From the NCBI GenBank assembly GCA_021775835.1, contig JAJFHC010000182.1, forward strand, positions 1-43,632: DNA of 43,632 nt. Reading direction: 5' to 3'. Origin of the DNA: Hyphomicrobiales bacterium (GTDB taxonomy: Bacteria; Pseudomonadota; Alphaproteobacteria; Rhizobiales; JAJFHC01). Position 1 is the stretch's first letter, and each line of letters starts with the position of its first letter. The notes under the pieces were generated by a model. It made no database searches. It worked only from the letters and a program-made list of their open reading frames with translations, and had not been told where the DNA came from. The translations under genes and the position numbers were made by a program. Shown in pieces: positions 8,199-16,261 of the stretch.

Positions 8199-9248
8199 AT
8201 GCTCAACGACCGAATCGAGCGACGCTGGATAGAATCCTTTGTAAACGTGTTCCGGCTTTGCAAAGTCGAACCGGGCGAAGCCGTTGCCATTCTGTCGGAA
8301 ACCCAATCACGTGATCTCAATGTCCATTTGACCGAACTTGCCCTGCTTGAACTGGGCGCGAAGCCGGTTCACGTGCGTGCCGTGACGCCCCCCCAAAGTG
8401 CGCCGGTTCCCGTCAGGTCGACCGGGGGTTCCCAGACGTTGAAAAATCATCCCGGCATCCTTGCTGCCTGTGCCGCCTGCACCATGGTGGTGGACCTCAC
8501 TGTCGAGGGACTGCTTCACGCGCCGGAACTGCCGGGTATTTTGAAGTCGGGCCCGAGAGTGATGATGATTTCAAACGAGCATCCGGATGCCCTTGAACGC
8601 CTTGCACCCGATCCGAACCTCACCAAGGAAGTAAAAACGGCAATCAAGATGTTGCGCGGCGCCAAAGAGATGACCGTGACTTCGAAGGCCGGCACCGACC
8701 TTCGTGTATCGATGGAGGGCGCTTCAACGGCCGGTGTCTGGGGCTACACAGACAGGCCAGGGACTGTTGCACACTGGCCGGCCGGGCTGGTGGTTTCGTT
8801 TCCAAAAGTCGCAAGCGTCAATGGTCGGCTTGTGCTCGACGCCGGTGATGTCAATTTGACGTTCAAGCGTTATCTCGAAAGTCCCGTTACCCTCACTATT
8901 GAAAACGACTACGTCACCGACATCAGTGGCGAGGGGACTGACGCCGAACTCATGCGGCGATATTGGTCAGTATGGGACGACAAGGACGCCTATGCGGTGT
9001 CCCATGTGGGCTGGGGTATGAACCCGAATGCCCGTTACGAGGCCCTCACTTTCTATGATCAGCGGGACACGAATGGCACCGAGGTTCGTGCCTTTGCCGG
9101 GAATTTCCTGTTTTCCACCGGCGCCAACGAATTTGCCGGACGGTTTACCGAGGGACACTTTGATCTTCCTGTTCGTGGCTGCACGATCACCCTGGATGGA
9201 ATCGTGGTGATCCAGGACGGCGATATCGTGCCGGGGATATTTGCATGA
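8199..9248 (+). CDS. NicX-like non-haem iron dioxygenase (2,5-dihydroxypyridine 5,6-dioxygenase family, M29 aminopeptidase-like)
   Basis: A 349-residue protein of the M29 aminopeptidase-like fold, which includes NicX, the enzyme that opens 2,5-dihydroxypyridine to N-formylmaleamate. From memory, the iron ligands of Pseudomonas NicX are His265, His318 and Asp320. Here SHVGWG provides His269, and GHFDLP provides His320 and Asp322, almost the same positions and spacing. Length also matches NicX (about 350). ATG 8199 is preferred because GGGG lies six bases upstream; ATG 8187 is possible. It overlaps the following alpha/beta hydrolase gene by 4 bp, as expected for a ring-opening and deformylation pair. 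A pyridine substrate is inference; an aminopeptidase-like or other ring substrate is possible. Confidence 0.75.
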   Translation: MLNDRIERRWIESFVNVFRLCKVEPGEAVAILSETQSRDLNVHLTELALLELGAKPVHVRAVTPPQSAPVPVRSTGGSQTLKNHPGILAACAACTMVVDLTVEGLLHAPELPGILKSGPRVMMISNEHPDALERLAPDPNLTKEVKTAIKMLRGAKEMTVTSKAGTDLRVSMEGASTAGVWGYTDRPGTVAHWPAGLVVSFPKVASVNGRLVLDAGDVNLTFKRYLESPVTLTIENDYVTDISGEGTDAELMRRYWSVWDDKDAYAVSHVGWGMNPNARYEALTFYDQRDTNGTEVRAFAGNFLFSTGANEFAGRFTEGHFDLPVRGCTITLDGIVVIQDGDIVPGIFA

Positions 9249-9991
9249 AACCGGCACTTGTATTTGTCCACGGCATTGGCGGTTCATCGCGTGTATGGCC
9301 GGAACAGGTGCGGTACTTCCAAGATCGTTACACGGTCTTGTGCTGGAACATTCCAGGCTATGGCGGGCGCAGTTTGCCGGATGAATTCAATTTTGAAGCG
9401 ATCGCCCGGACGCTCGTGGGCGACCTTCGTGCCTTCGGATTGGAAAAGTGTGCCCTGGTGGGCCATTCCTTCGGCGGCATGATTGCTCAACAGGTGGCAC
9501 GCGATTGCCCGGAGATGCTCAGTCATCTTGTGTTGTCCGGGACAAGTCCCGCCTTCGGACGCCCCGACGGGGATTTCCAGAAACAGTTTGTTTCCGAACG
9601 ACTGGGACCATTGGACGAGGGCCGGACCATGGCAGACTTGGCACCGCATATCGTCAAGTCGCTTGTGGCCCCCGGTGCGGATCCGGAAGGGATGCGTGTT
9701 GCGGAAGAAAGCATGGCAGCGGTTGCCACCGAGACCTATCGGGCGTCGATGAAGCTGCTGGTGACTTTTGACCTGCGGGCCGAATTGGGTGCGATCAATG
9801 TGCCAACTCTGGTGCTCGCCGCCGAACACGATGCAAGTGCGCCGGTGCCGATGATGAAACGGATGGCCGAGCGCATTCCCTCCGCAACCTTTGCCGAGAT
9901 GCCGGCGGCCGGACATCTGGCCAATCTCGAACGGCCGACCGTCTTCAACGAAACACTGGACAATTTCCTGGAGGGTAATCTCAATGGCTGA
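9245..9991 (+). CDS. Alpha/beta hydrolase (N-formylmaleamate deformylase-like)
   Basis: A 248-residue alpha/beta hydrolase. The oxyanion segment is FVHGIGGSS, the nucleophile elbow GHSFGG places Ser at residue 75, the acid is probably Asp in AAEHDASAP, and the His is in AAGHLANLE. ATGA overlap with the NicX-like gene implies tight coupling of translation. In nicotinate catabolism NicX is paired with NicD, an alpha/beta hydrolase that removes the formyl group from N-formylmaleamate; the pairing here suggests a similar step. The sequence alone is generic and would also fit a C-C or ester hydrolase. Confidence 0.8.
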   Translation: MKPALVFVHGIGGSSRVWPEQVRYFQDRYTVLCWNIPGYGGRSLPDEFNFEAIARTLVGDLRAFGLEKCALVGHSFGGMIAQQVARDCPEMLSHLVLSGTSPAFGRPDGDFQKQFVSERLGPLDEGRTMADLAPHIVKSLVAPGADPEGMRVAEESMAAVATETYRASMKLLVTFDLRAELGAINVPTLVLAAEHDASAPVPMMKRMAERIPSATFAEMPAAGHLANLERPTVFNETLDNFLEGNLNG

Positions 9992-11270
9992 TACGGCGCG
10001 GACCCCGGAATTGAAGCTCAGCGGCGATGCCGACCGGGCAATGTTTGACCCGACAGCGTTCCGGCTAACCGACAAGGAGGCACGGCTTGCGGAGAAAGCC
10101 CGCCTGCTTGGGCGCGAGCTCTTTGCCCCCAGAGCTTCCCAATGGGACCGTGACGCCATTTTCCCGTCGGAAAACTACAAGGACATGCACACCCATAACT
10201 TCCTCGGCATATGCGTGCCGGAGGCGGACGGCGGGGAGGGTGCGGGCTTTCGGGCTTACTGCCTGACGGCGGCAGAAATCGGCCGCTACTGCGGCGCAAC
10301 GGCACTGACCTGGAACATGCACGTTTGTTCGTGTCTGTGGAGCGGCACGCTGGCTGACGATCTCGACATGTCTGACGAACAGCGGGGAGATCACAAACGT
10401 CGACGCGCGATCCACTACAAGCGGATTCTGAATGACGGGGCCGTCTACTCCCAGCCTTTTTCTGAAGGCAGTTCGGCAGCCGCCGGGTTCAGCCCCTTTG
10501 CGACCCAGGCCCGCAAGGTTGATGGCGGCTACAGGATTTCGGGCAAGAAAATCTTTGCGTCACTTGCCGGGCACGCCGACTATTACGGTGTCTTGTGCAC
10601 ACTCATTCACGAAGGCCAGAAACCCAGCCGGCGCGATACGCTGTACCTTGCCATTCCGGCCAAGGCTGAAGGCGTCTCGGTTGTGGGAGACTGGGATCCG
10701 GTCGGGATGCGGGGAACAGTGTCGAGAACACTGCTCTTCGACGATGTCTTTGTCGATGACGATGCCCAGTTGATGCCTCAGGGCGTCTACTTTCAGGCCG
10801 CGTCATCGTGGCCGCACATGTTTCTCACCTTGTCGCCAACCTATATGGGCATCGCCCAGGCGGCCTACGATTTCACGGTTCAGTATCTGCGTGGCGAAGC
10901 GCCGGGAACGCCGCCGGTGAAACGCCGGATGTACCCGACCAAGCAACTGGCCGTCGCAGAGATGCACACGAAGCTTGAATGCGCCAAAGCAATCTGGTTT
11001 CAAGCCATCTCTGAGGCCGGTAGGTCGCCCAGCAAAGAGCAGATCCTGCGGGCCTATACTGCGCAATACACCGTCATGGAGACTGCCAACGATATTTGCA
11101 GGCTCGCCATCCGCACCTGTGGCGGTCAATCGATGCTTTGTGCCCTGCCGCTTGAGCGGCTTTACAGGGACAGCCGGTGCGGGTCCCTGATGCTGCCCTG
11201 GACTGCCGAACTGTGCATGGACAGGATCGGTCGTGAAGCCCTCTATGAGGCTGGCGAAACCGATGACTGA
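9984..11270 (+). CDS. Acyl-CoA dehydrogenase-like flavoprotein
   Basis: A 428-residue member of the acyl-CoA dehydrogenase superfamily. The N-terminal helical domain contains GICVPEADGGEGAGF, the middle beta domain GGYRISGKKIFASLAG and WDPVGMRGTVSRTLLFDDVFV, and the C-terminal helical domain LAIRTCGGQSM and LERLYRDSRCGSLM. Where classical enzymes carry YEGT with the catalytic Glu, this protein reads LPWTAELC, so it may use another base or act as a flavin oxygenase or nitrogen-compound dehydrogenase. The ATG at 9984 overlaps the hydrolase stop by 8 bp and has GGAGGG eight bases upstream; the longer frame from 9891 is an artefact of overlap. Confidence 0.85.
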   Translation: MADTARTPELKLSGDADRAMFDPTAFRLTDKEARLAEKARLLGRELFAPRASQWDRDAIFPSENYKDMHTHNFLGICVPEADGGEGAGFRAYCLTAAEIGRYCGATALTWNMHVCSCLWSGTLADDLDMSDEQRGDHKRRRAIHYKRILNDGAVYSQPFSEGSSAAAGFSPFATQARKVDGGYRISGKKIFASLAGHADYYGVLCTLIHEGQKPSRRDTLYLAIPAKAEGVSVVGDWDPVGMRGTVSRTLLFDDVFVDDDAQLMPQGVYFQAASSWPHMFLTLSPTYMGIAQAAYDFTVQYLRGEAPGTPPVKRRMYPTKQLAVAEMHTKLECAKAIWFQAISEAGRSPSKEQILRAYTAQYTVMETANDICRLAIRTCGGQSMLCALPLERLYRDSRCGSLMLPWTAELCMDRIGREALYEAGETDD

Positions 11271-12780
11271 TATGGGCCATATCGGCCGTTGGATCGCGCA
11301 ACACGCTGCCTTCACACCAGAAAAACCCGCAATCGTCTTTGGTTCCAGAAAGACTTCCTACCAGGCCTTGAACGAATGGAGCTGCCATCTCGCGCATTGT
11401 CTTGCCACCAAACATGGCGTGACCAAGGGAGATAGGGTCGCCTATCTTGGGCTGAATCGGCCGGAAATGGTCGCACTTCTGTTTGCCTGCGCAAGGCTTG
11501 GCTGCATCCTGCTTCCTTTGAACTGGCGGCTTGCCGAGGCAGAACTGACATACATACTGGACGACAGCACACCGACACTCATTGCTTGCGATCAGGAGTT
11601 TGAAGGGACCGCCATCAGTGTGGCCGGCCGCATTCCCGTCATGACCGCGCCGGACCTGGATTACGACAAACTGTCTCAGCGCACCAATGTGGACGAAATC
11701 AACGAGGGCATCGAAGGTGACCCGGTCTTGCTCGTTTACACGTCCGGAACCACGGGTCGTCCAAAAGGAACGGTTCATACCCAAAGATCGTTGTTTTTCA
11801 ACGCGTTGAACAGCGTGCACATGCACACATTTCATCCAGACGACAGAGTTCTCGTGGTTTTGCCCCTGTTTCACGTGGGCGGGTTGAACATCCAGTTGAC
11901 ACCGGCACTTTATTGCGGTGCAACGGTTTACCTCCACGAACGCTTCGACCCGGAAAACACACTTCTGGCCATTGATCGCGACAAGCCGGACCTGGCTGTT
12001 CTGGTGCCAGCGACCATGGAAGCAATCCGGCGGCATGGGAATTGGGAGACAAGTGATTTTTCCAGCCTGCGGATGCTGACAACAGGGTCGTCGATTGTCC
12101 CGGTCGACCTCATCGCGGCGTTTGAGACCCGGGGGATTTCCGTCGTGCAAGTTTATGGCGCCACGGAAACATGTCCAATCGCTGCCTACCAAACGCCGGG
12201 AGAGGGGGTATCACATCCCCTGGCAACGGGGCGAACCGCTTTGCACAATGAAATCCGGCTTGTTGACGGCCAGGGCCTGGCCATAGATGAACCGCTGAAG
12301 GATGGTGAAATTTGCGTGCGCGGGCCAAACGTTATGCGTGGGTACTGGAACCGGCCCGACGAAACCGCGCAGGTCCTTCGCGACGGCTGGTTTGCCACGG
12401 GGGATATCGGGCACATCGACCATGACGGTCATCTGTACTTCAAGGATCGTATCAAGCGCGTGATCATATCCGGCGGTGAGAACATCTACTCAGCAGAGAT
12501 AGAGCGGGTCCTGGGGACGATCGCCGGCATAGAGGAAGCGTGTGTCGTGGGCCGTCTTGACGAACAGTGGGGCGAAGTGCCGGTTGCCGCAATAGCGCGA
12601 AAAAACGGGTCGACGGTCGACGAGCGCGACATTGTTCCCGTGATGGAAGCTGAACTTGCTCGTTTCAAGCATCCCAAGGCCTACACATTCGTTGACGCCT
12701 TGCCGCGAAATGCGATGGGCAAGATCGTTCCTGAAGACGTCGTCAGGTTGATCGAAGAACGCAAAAGGGAGGGTGTCTGA
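11263..12780 (+). CDS. AMP-dependent acyl-CoA ligase
   Basis: A 505-residue adenylate-forming enzyme expected to activate a carboxylic acid to its CoA thioester. The P-loop-like motif VYTSGTTGRPKGT is near residue 159, VYGATETCP follows, then GWFATGDIGHID, KDRIKRVIISGGENIYSAEIE and the catalytic lysine region RNAMGKI near the C-terminus. The start is taken as ATG 11263, overlapping the preceding stop by 8 bp; ATG 11272 is the alternative. It is the last enzyme gene before the TRAP transporter. A CoA-ligase step is not part of the known nicotinate route, so this operon probably feeds a different acid. Confidence 0.9.
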   Translation: MTDMGHIGRWIAQHAAFTPEKPAIVFGSRKTSYQALNEWSCHLAHCLATKHGVTKGDRVAYLGLNRPEMVALLFACARLGCILLPLNWRLAEAELTYILDDSTPTLIACDQEFEGTAISVAGRIPVMTAPDLDYDKLSQRTNVDEINEGIEGDPVLLVYTSGTTGRPKGTVHTQRSLFFNALNSVHMHTFHPDDRVLVVLPLFHVGGLNIQLTPALYCGATVYLHERFDPENTLLAIDRDKPDLAVLVPATMEAIRRHGNWETSDFSSLRMLTTGSSIVPVDLIAAFETRGISVVQVYGATETCPIAAYQTPGEGVSHPLATGRTALHNEIRLVDGQGLAIDEPLKDGEICVRGPNVMRGYWNRPDETAQVLRDGWFATGDIGHIDHDGHLYFKDRIKRVIISGGENIYSAEIERVLGTIAGIEEACVVGRLDEQWGEVPVAAIARKNGSTVDERDIVPVMEAELARFKHPKAYTFVDALPRNAMGKIVPEDVVRLIEERKREGV

Positions 12781-12787
12781 AGACCAC

Positions 12788-12897
12788 TGGCAATTGCCAA
12801 GGGCTGGCAACAACGCAGATATTGCATATCCCTTGCATTGCTGATAGTTACAAACGCAACTAATTTGCAATTGGCATTTCCGACCGTTGGCATGCCA
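12788..12897 (+). promoter_or_regulatory. TRAP operon control region with promoter-like boxes and three palindromes
   Basis: TGGCAATTGCCA (12788-12799) is a perfect palindrome. TTGCAATTGGCA (12865-12876) matches it at 10 of 12 positions and the P450/MarR site at 11 of 12. TGGCATGCCA (12888-12897) is a third, shorter palindrome. TTGCAT (12822-12827) and TAGTTA (12845-12850), spaced by 17 bp, form a candidate promoter flanked by the first two sites. The arrangement suggests regulated transcription of the transporter separate from the upstream enzyme genes. Confidence 0.5.
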
Positions 12898-12943
12898 CAA
12901 TCAGAAACACAAAACAAAAGACTGTAAACAGAGGAGGGATACC

Positions 12944-13966
12944 ATGCGCATACTGAATAAACTGTTGGCAACTGCCGCGGTCGTTGGAGCGGTGATCACG
13001 GCCGGAGGCCTTTCGGCGTCTGCCCAGGAAGTTCTGAAAATTTCCAGCTGGATACCGCCTCACGCCGTCAACAAGGTGATCTTTCCGCAGTGGATTGCGG
13101 CGATTGAAAAAGCGACGAACGGACGCGTTACCGGCAAGATCGAGTTCGGTCTCGCGCCGCCTCCCGGCCAGATTGATCTGGTTGAAGATGGAACCGCCGA
13201 TGTGGCCTGGATCTTCCATGGCTACAATCCGGGTCGGTTCGTGACGACCAAACTGATTGAACTGCCGGGATACAATGGCGATGCGGAAGCGGCTTCGGTT
13301 GCCCATTGGCGTGCTCATGAAAAATACCTGGCCAAACTCAATGAACATGAAGGCGTCCGTGTTATCGCCATGATGACCCATGGACCGGGGCAGGTTCATA
13401 TGCGTTCGGCGGTCAAGAGCCTTGCTGATCTTAACAACAAGAAGATCCGTATCGGTGGCGGCGTGAGTGCTGATGTCGCCAAAGCTCTCGGTGTGGTCGG
13501 TGTGCAGGTGCCGGCGCCAAAGGTTTACGAAACTCTCAGCGGTGGTGTTGCTGATGGTGTCTGGATGCCGATGGAAACCAACAAGAGTTTGAAGCTTTTT
13601 GAAGTGGCGCCCAACACGTACATGATGCCCGGTGGCCTTTATCGCGGATCCTTCTCGATCATCATGAGCGATGCGGCTCTGGCCCGTTTGTCAGAGGAAG
13701 ATCGGGTGGCTGTCCTGTCGACGACGGGTGAAATGCTTTCTGCGAATGCCGGCAAAGCCTGGGCGGATGCCGACGTGATCGGGATCGAAAATGCCAAGAA
13801 GACTGGCGTGACTCTGATGGAAGCAAGTGCCGAAGATCAGGCGAAATTCGCTGATATCGCCAAGACAATTCGCGCAAAAGTCATCAAAGAAGTGACGGAC
13901 AAGGGTGCTGACGCAGCGGCCGCCGTGGCTCTCATTGAAGACACCATGGCCAACTACAAGAAGTGA
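12944..13966 (+). CDS. dctP: TRAP transporter substrate-binding protein (DctP family)
   Basis: A 340-residue periplasmic binding protein with a signal peptide probably cut near residue 27 (LSASA before QEVLKIS). Family features are the early SSWIPPHAVNKVIFPQW, the LADLNNKKIRIGGGVSADVAKALG region and the VADGVWMPMET segment. DctP-type proteins usually hold a carboxylate through a conserved Arg; KIRIGG contains a candidate. The ATG at 12944 has GAGGAGGG six bases before it, much stronger than earlier in-frame starts. It begins a complete DctPQM set. The ligand is probably an organic acid used by the adjacent CoA ligase pathway. Confidence 0.93.
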   Translation: MRILNKLLATAAVVGAVITAGGLSASAQEVLKISSWIPPHAVNKVIFPQWIAAIEKATNGRVTGKIEFGLAPPPGQIDLVEDGTADVAWIFHGYNPGRFVTTKLIELPGYNGDAEAASVAHWRAHEKYLAKLNEHEGVRVIAMMTHGPGQVHMRSAVKSLADLNNKKIRIGGGVSADVAKALGVVGVQVPAPKVYETLSGGVADGVWMPMETNKSLKLFEVAPNTYMMPGGLYRGSFSIIMSDAALARLSEEDRVAVLSTTGEMLSANAGKAWADADVIGIENAKKTGVTLMEASAEDQAKFADIAKTIRAKVIKEVTDKGADAAAAVALIEDTMANYKK

Positions 13967-13975
13967 GTTTGGCGG

Positions 13976-14527
13976 GTGTCTCGACACTCTTTTGCCCAAC
14001 GACTTGAACGGGCCGGCTCCTTGCTGGCCCGTATCATTCTGTTTCTAGGCGCCGCCGTCATGTTCTCGATGCTGGTCCTGACCTGTGTCGATGTTTTCGG
14101 CCGCTATATTCTCAATGCACCGGTCAACGGGAAAACCGAAATCACACGCCTGATGATGGCTGTTCTGATATTTTGTGCCTTGCCCGTCGCCAGTGCCAAA
14201 GGGGAACAGATTACCGTGGATCTGCTGGACGGCCTGTTTCGAAAGAGGCTGGCCGTTGTCCGAGACATCTTCGTGGATCTGATCAGCGCGGGTTGCCTCT
14301 TTGTCATGGTCGACTGGTTGCTGTTTCGGTCCGAACGGCTCTACAAGCGTGGATATGTGACAGATTTTCTGGATTTGCCGCTCTATCCCATTGCCTATTT
14401 CATCTCGTTCATGACGTTTCTCACCGGTCTTGCGATTGTCGGCAAACTGGTCGTGGACATTCTGCGCCTCAAGGATGGGGACCCCGGTTCAGCGGATGAT
14501 GCTTCCCTACAGGACACTTTTCATTAA
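13976..14527 (+). CDS. dctQ: TRAP transporter small permease (DctQ)
   Basis: A 183-residue membrane protein with four hydrophobic segments, near residues 15-40, 55-70, 88-112 and 130-155. The conserved DVFGRYILNAPVNGKTEITRLMM and VASAKGEQITVDLL are typical of DctQ. The start is GTG 13976, with GGCGG immediately before. Its stop TAA overlaps the ATG of dctM (TAATG), so translation is coupled. It forms the membrane complex with DctM for sodium-driven uptake. Confidence 0.9.
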   Translation: MSRHSFAQRLERAGSLLARIILFLGAAVMFSMLVLTCVDVFGRYILNAPVNGKTEITRLMMAVLIFCALPVASAKGEQITVDLLDGLFRKRLAVVRDIFVDLISAGCLFVMVDWLLFRSERLYKRGYVTDFLDLPLYPIAYFISFMTFLTGLAIVGKLVVDILRLKDGDPGSADDASLQDTFH

Positions 14528-15873
14528 TGGAAATTTCCCTGATCGGATTCGCGGCAGTTCTGGTGCTGGTCTTCTTGCGGTTACCGATTGCGTACGCCAT
14601 GGGACTGGTGGGGGTCGTCGGTTTCGCCGCCATCAACCACTGGAACTGGAGGGCGTCCCTGTCCCCGGCGGCGGGTACCATACTCGACACGGTGCAGACG
14701 GAAAGCCTGTCTGTTGTGCCGCTGTTTATTCTAATGGGTATGCTGGTCAGCAAGGCCGGTTTGGCCAACGACCTCTACAAGGCATCCAATGCCTTCCTGG
14801 GACACCGCAAAGGGGGACTTTCCATGGCGACGATCGTCGCCTGCGGGGGGTTCAGCGCCATCTGCGGTTCAAGTCTTGCAACGGCTGCAACCATGTCAAA
14901 GGTCGCCATGCCCCAGATGCGGGCTTACGGTTACAGCGACGAACTCGCGACGGCCTCAATTGCCGCCGGCGGGACACTTGGCATCCTGATTCCCCCCAGT
15001 GTAATCCTGATCATCTACGGGATCATGACAGAATCGAGTATCGATAAACTGTTCCTTGCCGGTGTGATCCCGGGCGTTATCGGTGTCCTGTTCTACCTCG
15101 GTGCGGTTCGCTGGACGGTGTTTCGTAATCCTGCAGCCGGTCCGGCCGCGGAAAGGTCGAACTGGAGTCAGCGGCTGCATGCATTCAAGAATGTTTGGGG
15201 TATCGTTCTCCTGTTCGTTGCGATCCTGGGCGGAATCTATCTTGGCATCTACACCACGACTGAAGCTGCTGGCATCGGGGCGGGCGGTGCGTTCCTGATA
15301 GCCCTGCTGCGGGGAACGCTTACCTGGGCTAGCCTCCTTGACGCCCTTGTGTCGACAATCCGGACGACGGCCACATTGTTTTTTGTCCTGATTGGAGCGC
15401 AGATATTTCAACGTTTCATTGTCCGCGCGGGAATGCCGGAAGACCTGTTGGCCTTCGTCACGGGCTGGGACGTCTCGCCAATGGTTGTGATGATGCTGAT
15501 CCTGCTGGTCTATATCGTCCTGGGATGTGTGTTCGAAAGCCTGTCGATGCTGCTTCTGACAGTCCCTGTCTTTGCCCCGCTTGTTGCCGACCTCGGTCTC
15601 GTAACCGGTGACAGTGTTGCCGCGACACAGGAACTCTCCCTGATCTGGTTCGGAATTATCGTGGTGGTGGTAACGGAGATAAGTTTGATAACGCCACCGG
15701 TGGGACTCAACGTGTTTGTTTTGCGGGGCGTTTTGGGGGACGTGTCTACGGGAACCATTTTCAAGGGCGTCACGCCGTTCTGGATAGCGGACATCTTCCG
15801 TCTGCTGCTGCTGGTGTTCGTGCCGTGGCTTGTTCTGGTCATTCCGATGACCATGAAGCCGATAGGTCTCTAG
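14527..15873 (+). CDS. dctM: TRAP transporter large permease (DctM)
   Basis: A 448-residue, roughly twelve-helix membrane protein of the ion transporter superfamily. Diagnostic segments are FLRLPIAYAMGLVG at the N-terminus, SVVPLFILMGMLVSKAGL, GGFSAICGSSLATAATMSKVAMPQM, GGTLGILIPPSVILIIYGI and ITPPVGLNVFVLRG. It ends the catabolic island; the 388 bp downstream hold no gene. A clear hairpin terminator was not identified immediately after it. Confidence 0.95.
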   Translation: MEISLIGFAAVLVLVFLRLPIAYAMGLVGVVGFAAINHWNWRASLSPAAGTILDTVQTESLSVVPLFILMGMLVSKAGLANDLYKASNAFLGHRKGGLSMATIVACGGFSAICGSSLATAATMSKVAMPQMRAYGYSDELATASIAAGGTLGILIPPSVILIIYGIMTESSIDKLFLAGVIPGVIGVLFYLGAVRWTVFRNPAAGPAAERSNWSQRLHAFKNVWGIVLLFVAILGGIYLGIYTTTEAAGIGAGGAFLIALLRGTLTWASLLDALVSTIRTTATLFFVLIGAQIFQRFIVRAGMPEDLLAFVTGWDVSPMVVMMLILLVYIVLGCVFESLSMLLLTVPVFAPLVADLGLVTGDSVAATQELSLIWFGIIVVVVTEISLITPPVGLNVFVLRGVLGDVSTGTIFKGVTPFWIADIFRLLLLVFVPWLVLVIPMTMKPIGL

Positions 15874-16261
15874 GCTCCCCTGATTTCCAGATTTCTACTC
15901 GAGAACTGAAAGTCTCCCAGGTGAATTGGACCCATCAAATCCGAACCGTTGGCACCATGACGGCACTTAACTTTGTCTGTAGTTTGGACTTTCGTATGAG
16001 CCAGATGTATGCATTGGTAACAACTGTTCGGAGGTTCCCGGATCATTGAAGTGAATGATTGCGGGCTGACGACGCATGGAAGGTTCATTTTGTTTCGTTG
16101 GTTATGGGGCGCGGAACAATAAACCTTCTCATCAACTGGTTTTATGAATTTGGCCAAATGCTGAAAACCTGAACGACCGACAGGTTTGCAGTCAAAAATC
16201 AGGCTAATAAACGCAGGCTCAAGCCTGCACATTGTCAAGATAGTAAAAGGAGGGATTCCAG
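15874..16261 (+). other. Intergenic region upstream of proX
   Basis: No gene is seen in these 388 bp. The proximal part carries two hairpin-forming repeats. AAACCTG-N9-CAGGTTT (16165-16187) and GCAGGCT-CA-AGCCTGC (16213-16228) both lie within 100 bp of the proX start, which suggests an osmotic or substrate-responsive leader or operators. Confidence 0.5.
16213..16228 (+). promoter_or_regulatory. 16-bp palindrome upstream of proX
   Basis: GCAGGCT-CA-AGCCTGC has 7-bp perfect arms, 33 bp upstream of the proX start and just before the ribosome site AAGGAGGG. It could be an operator or a leader hairpin with a TCAA tetraloop. Confidence 0.4.
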
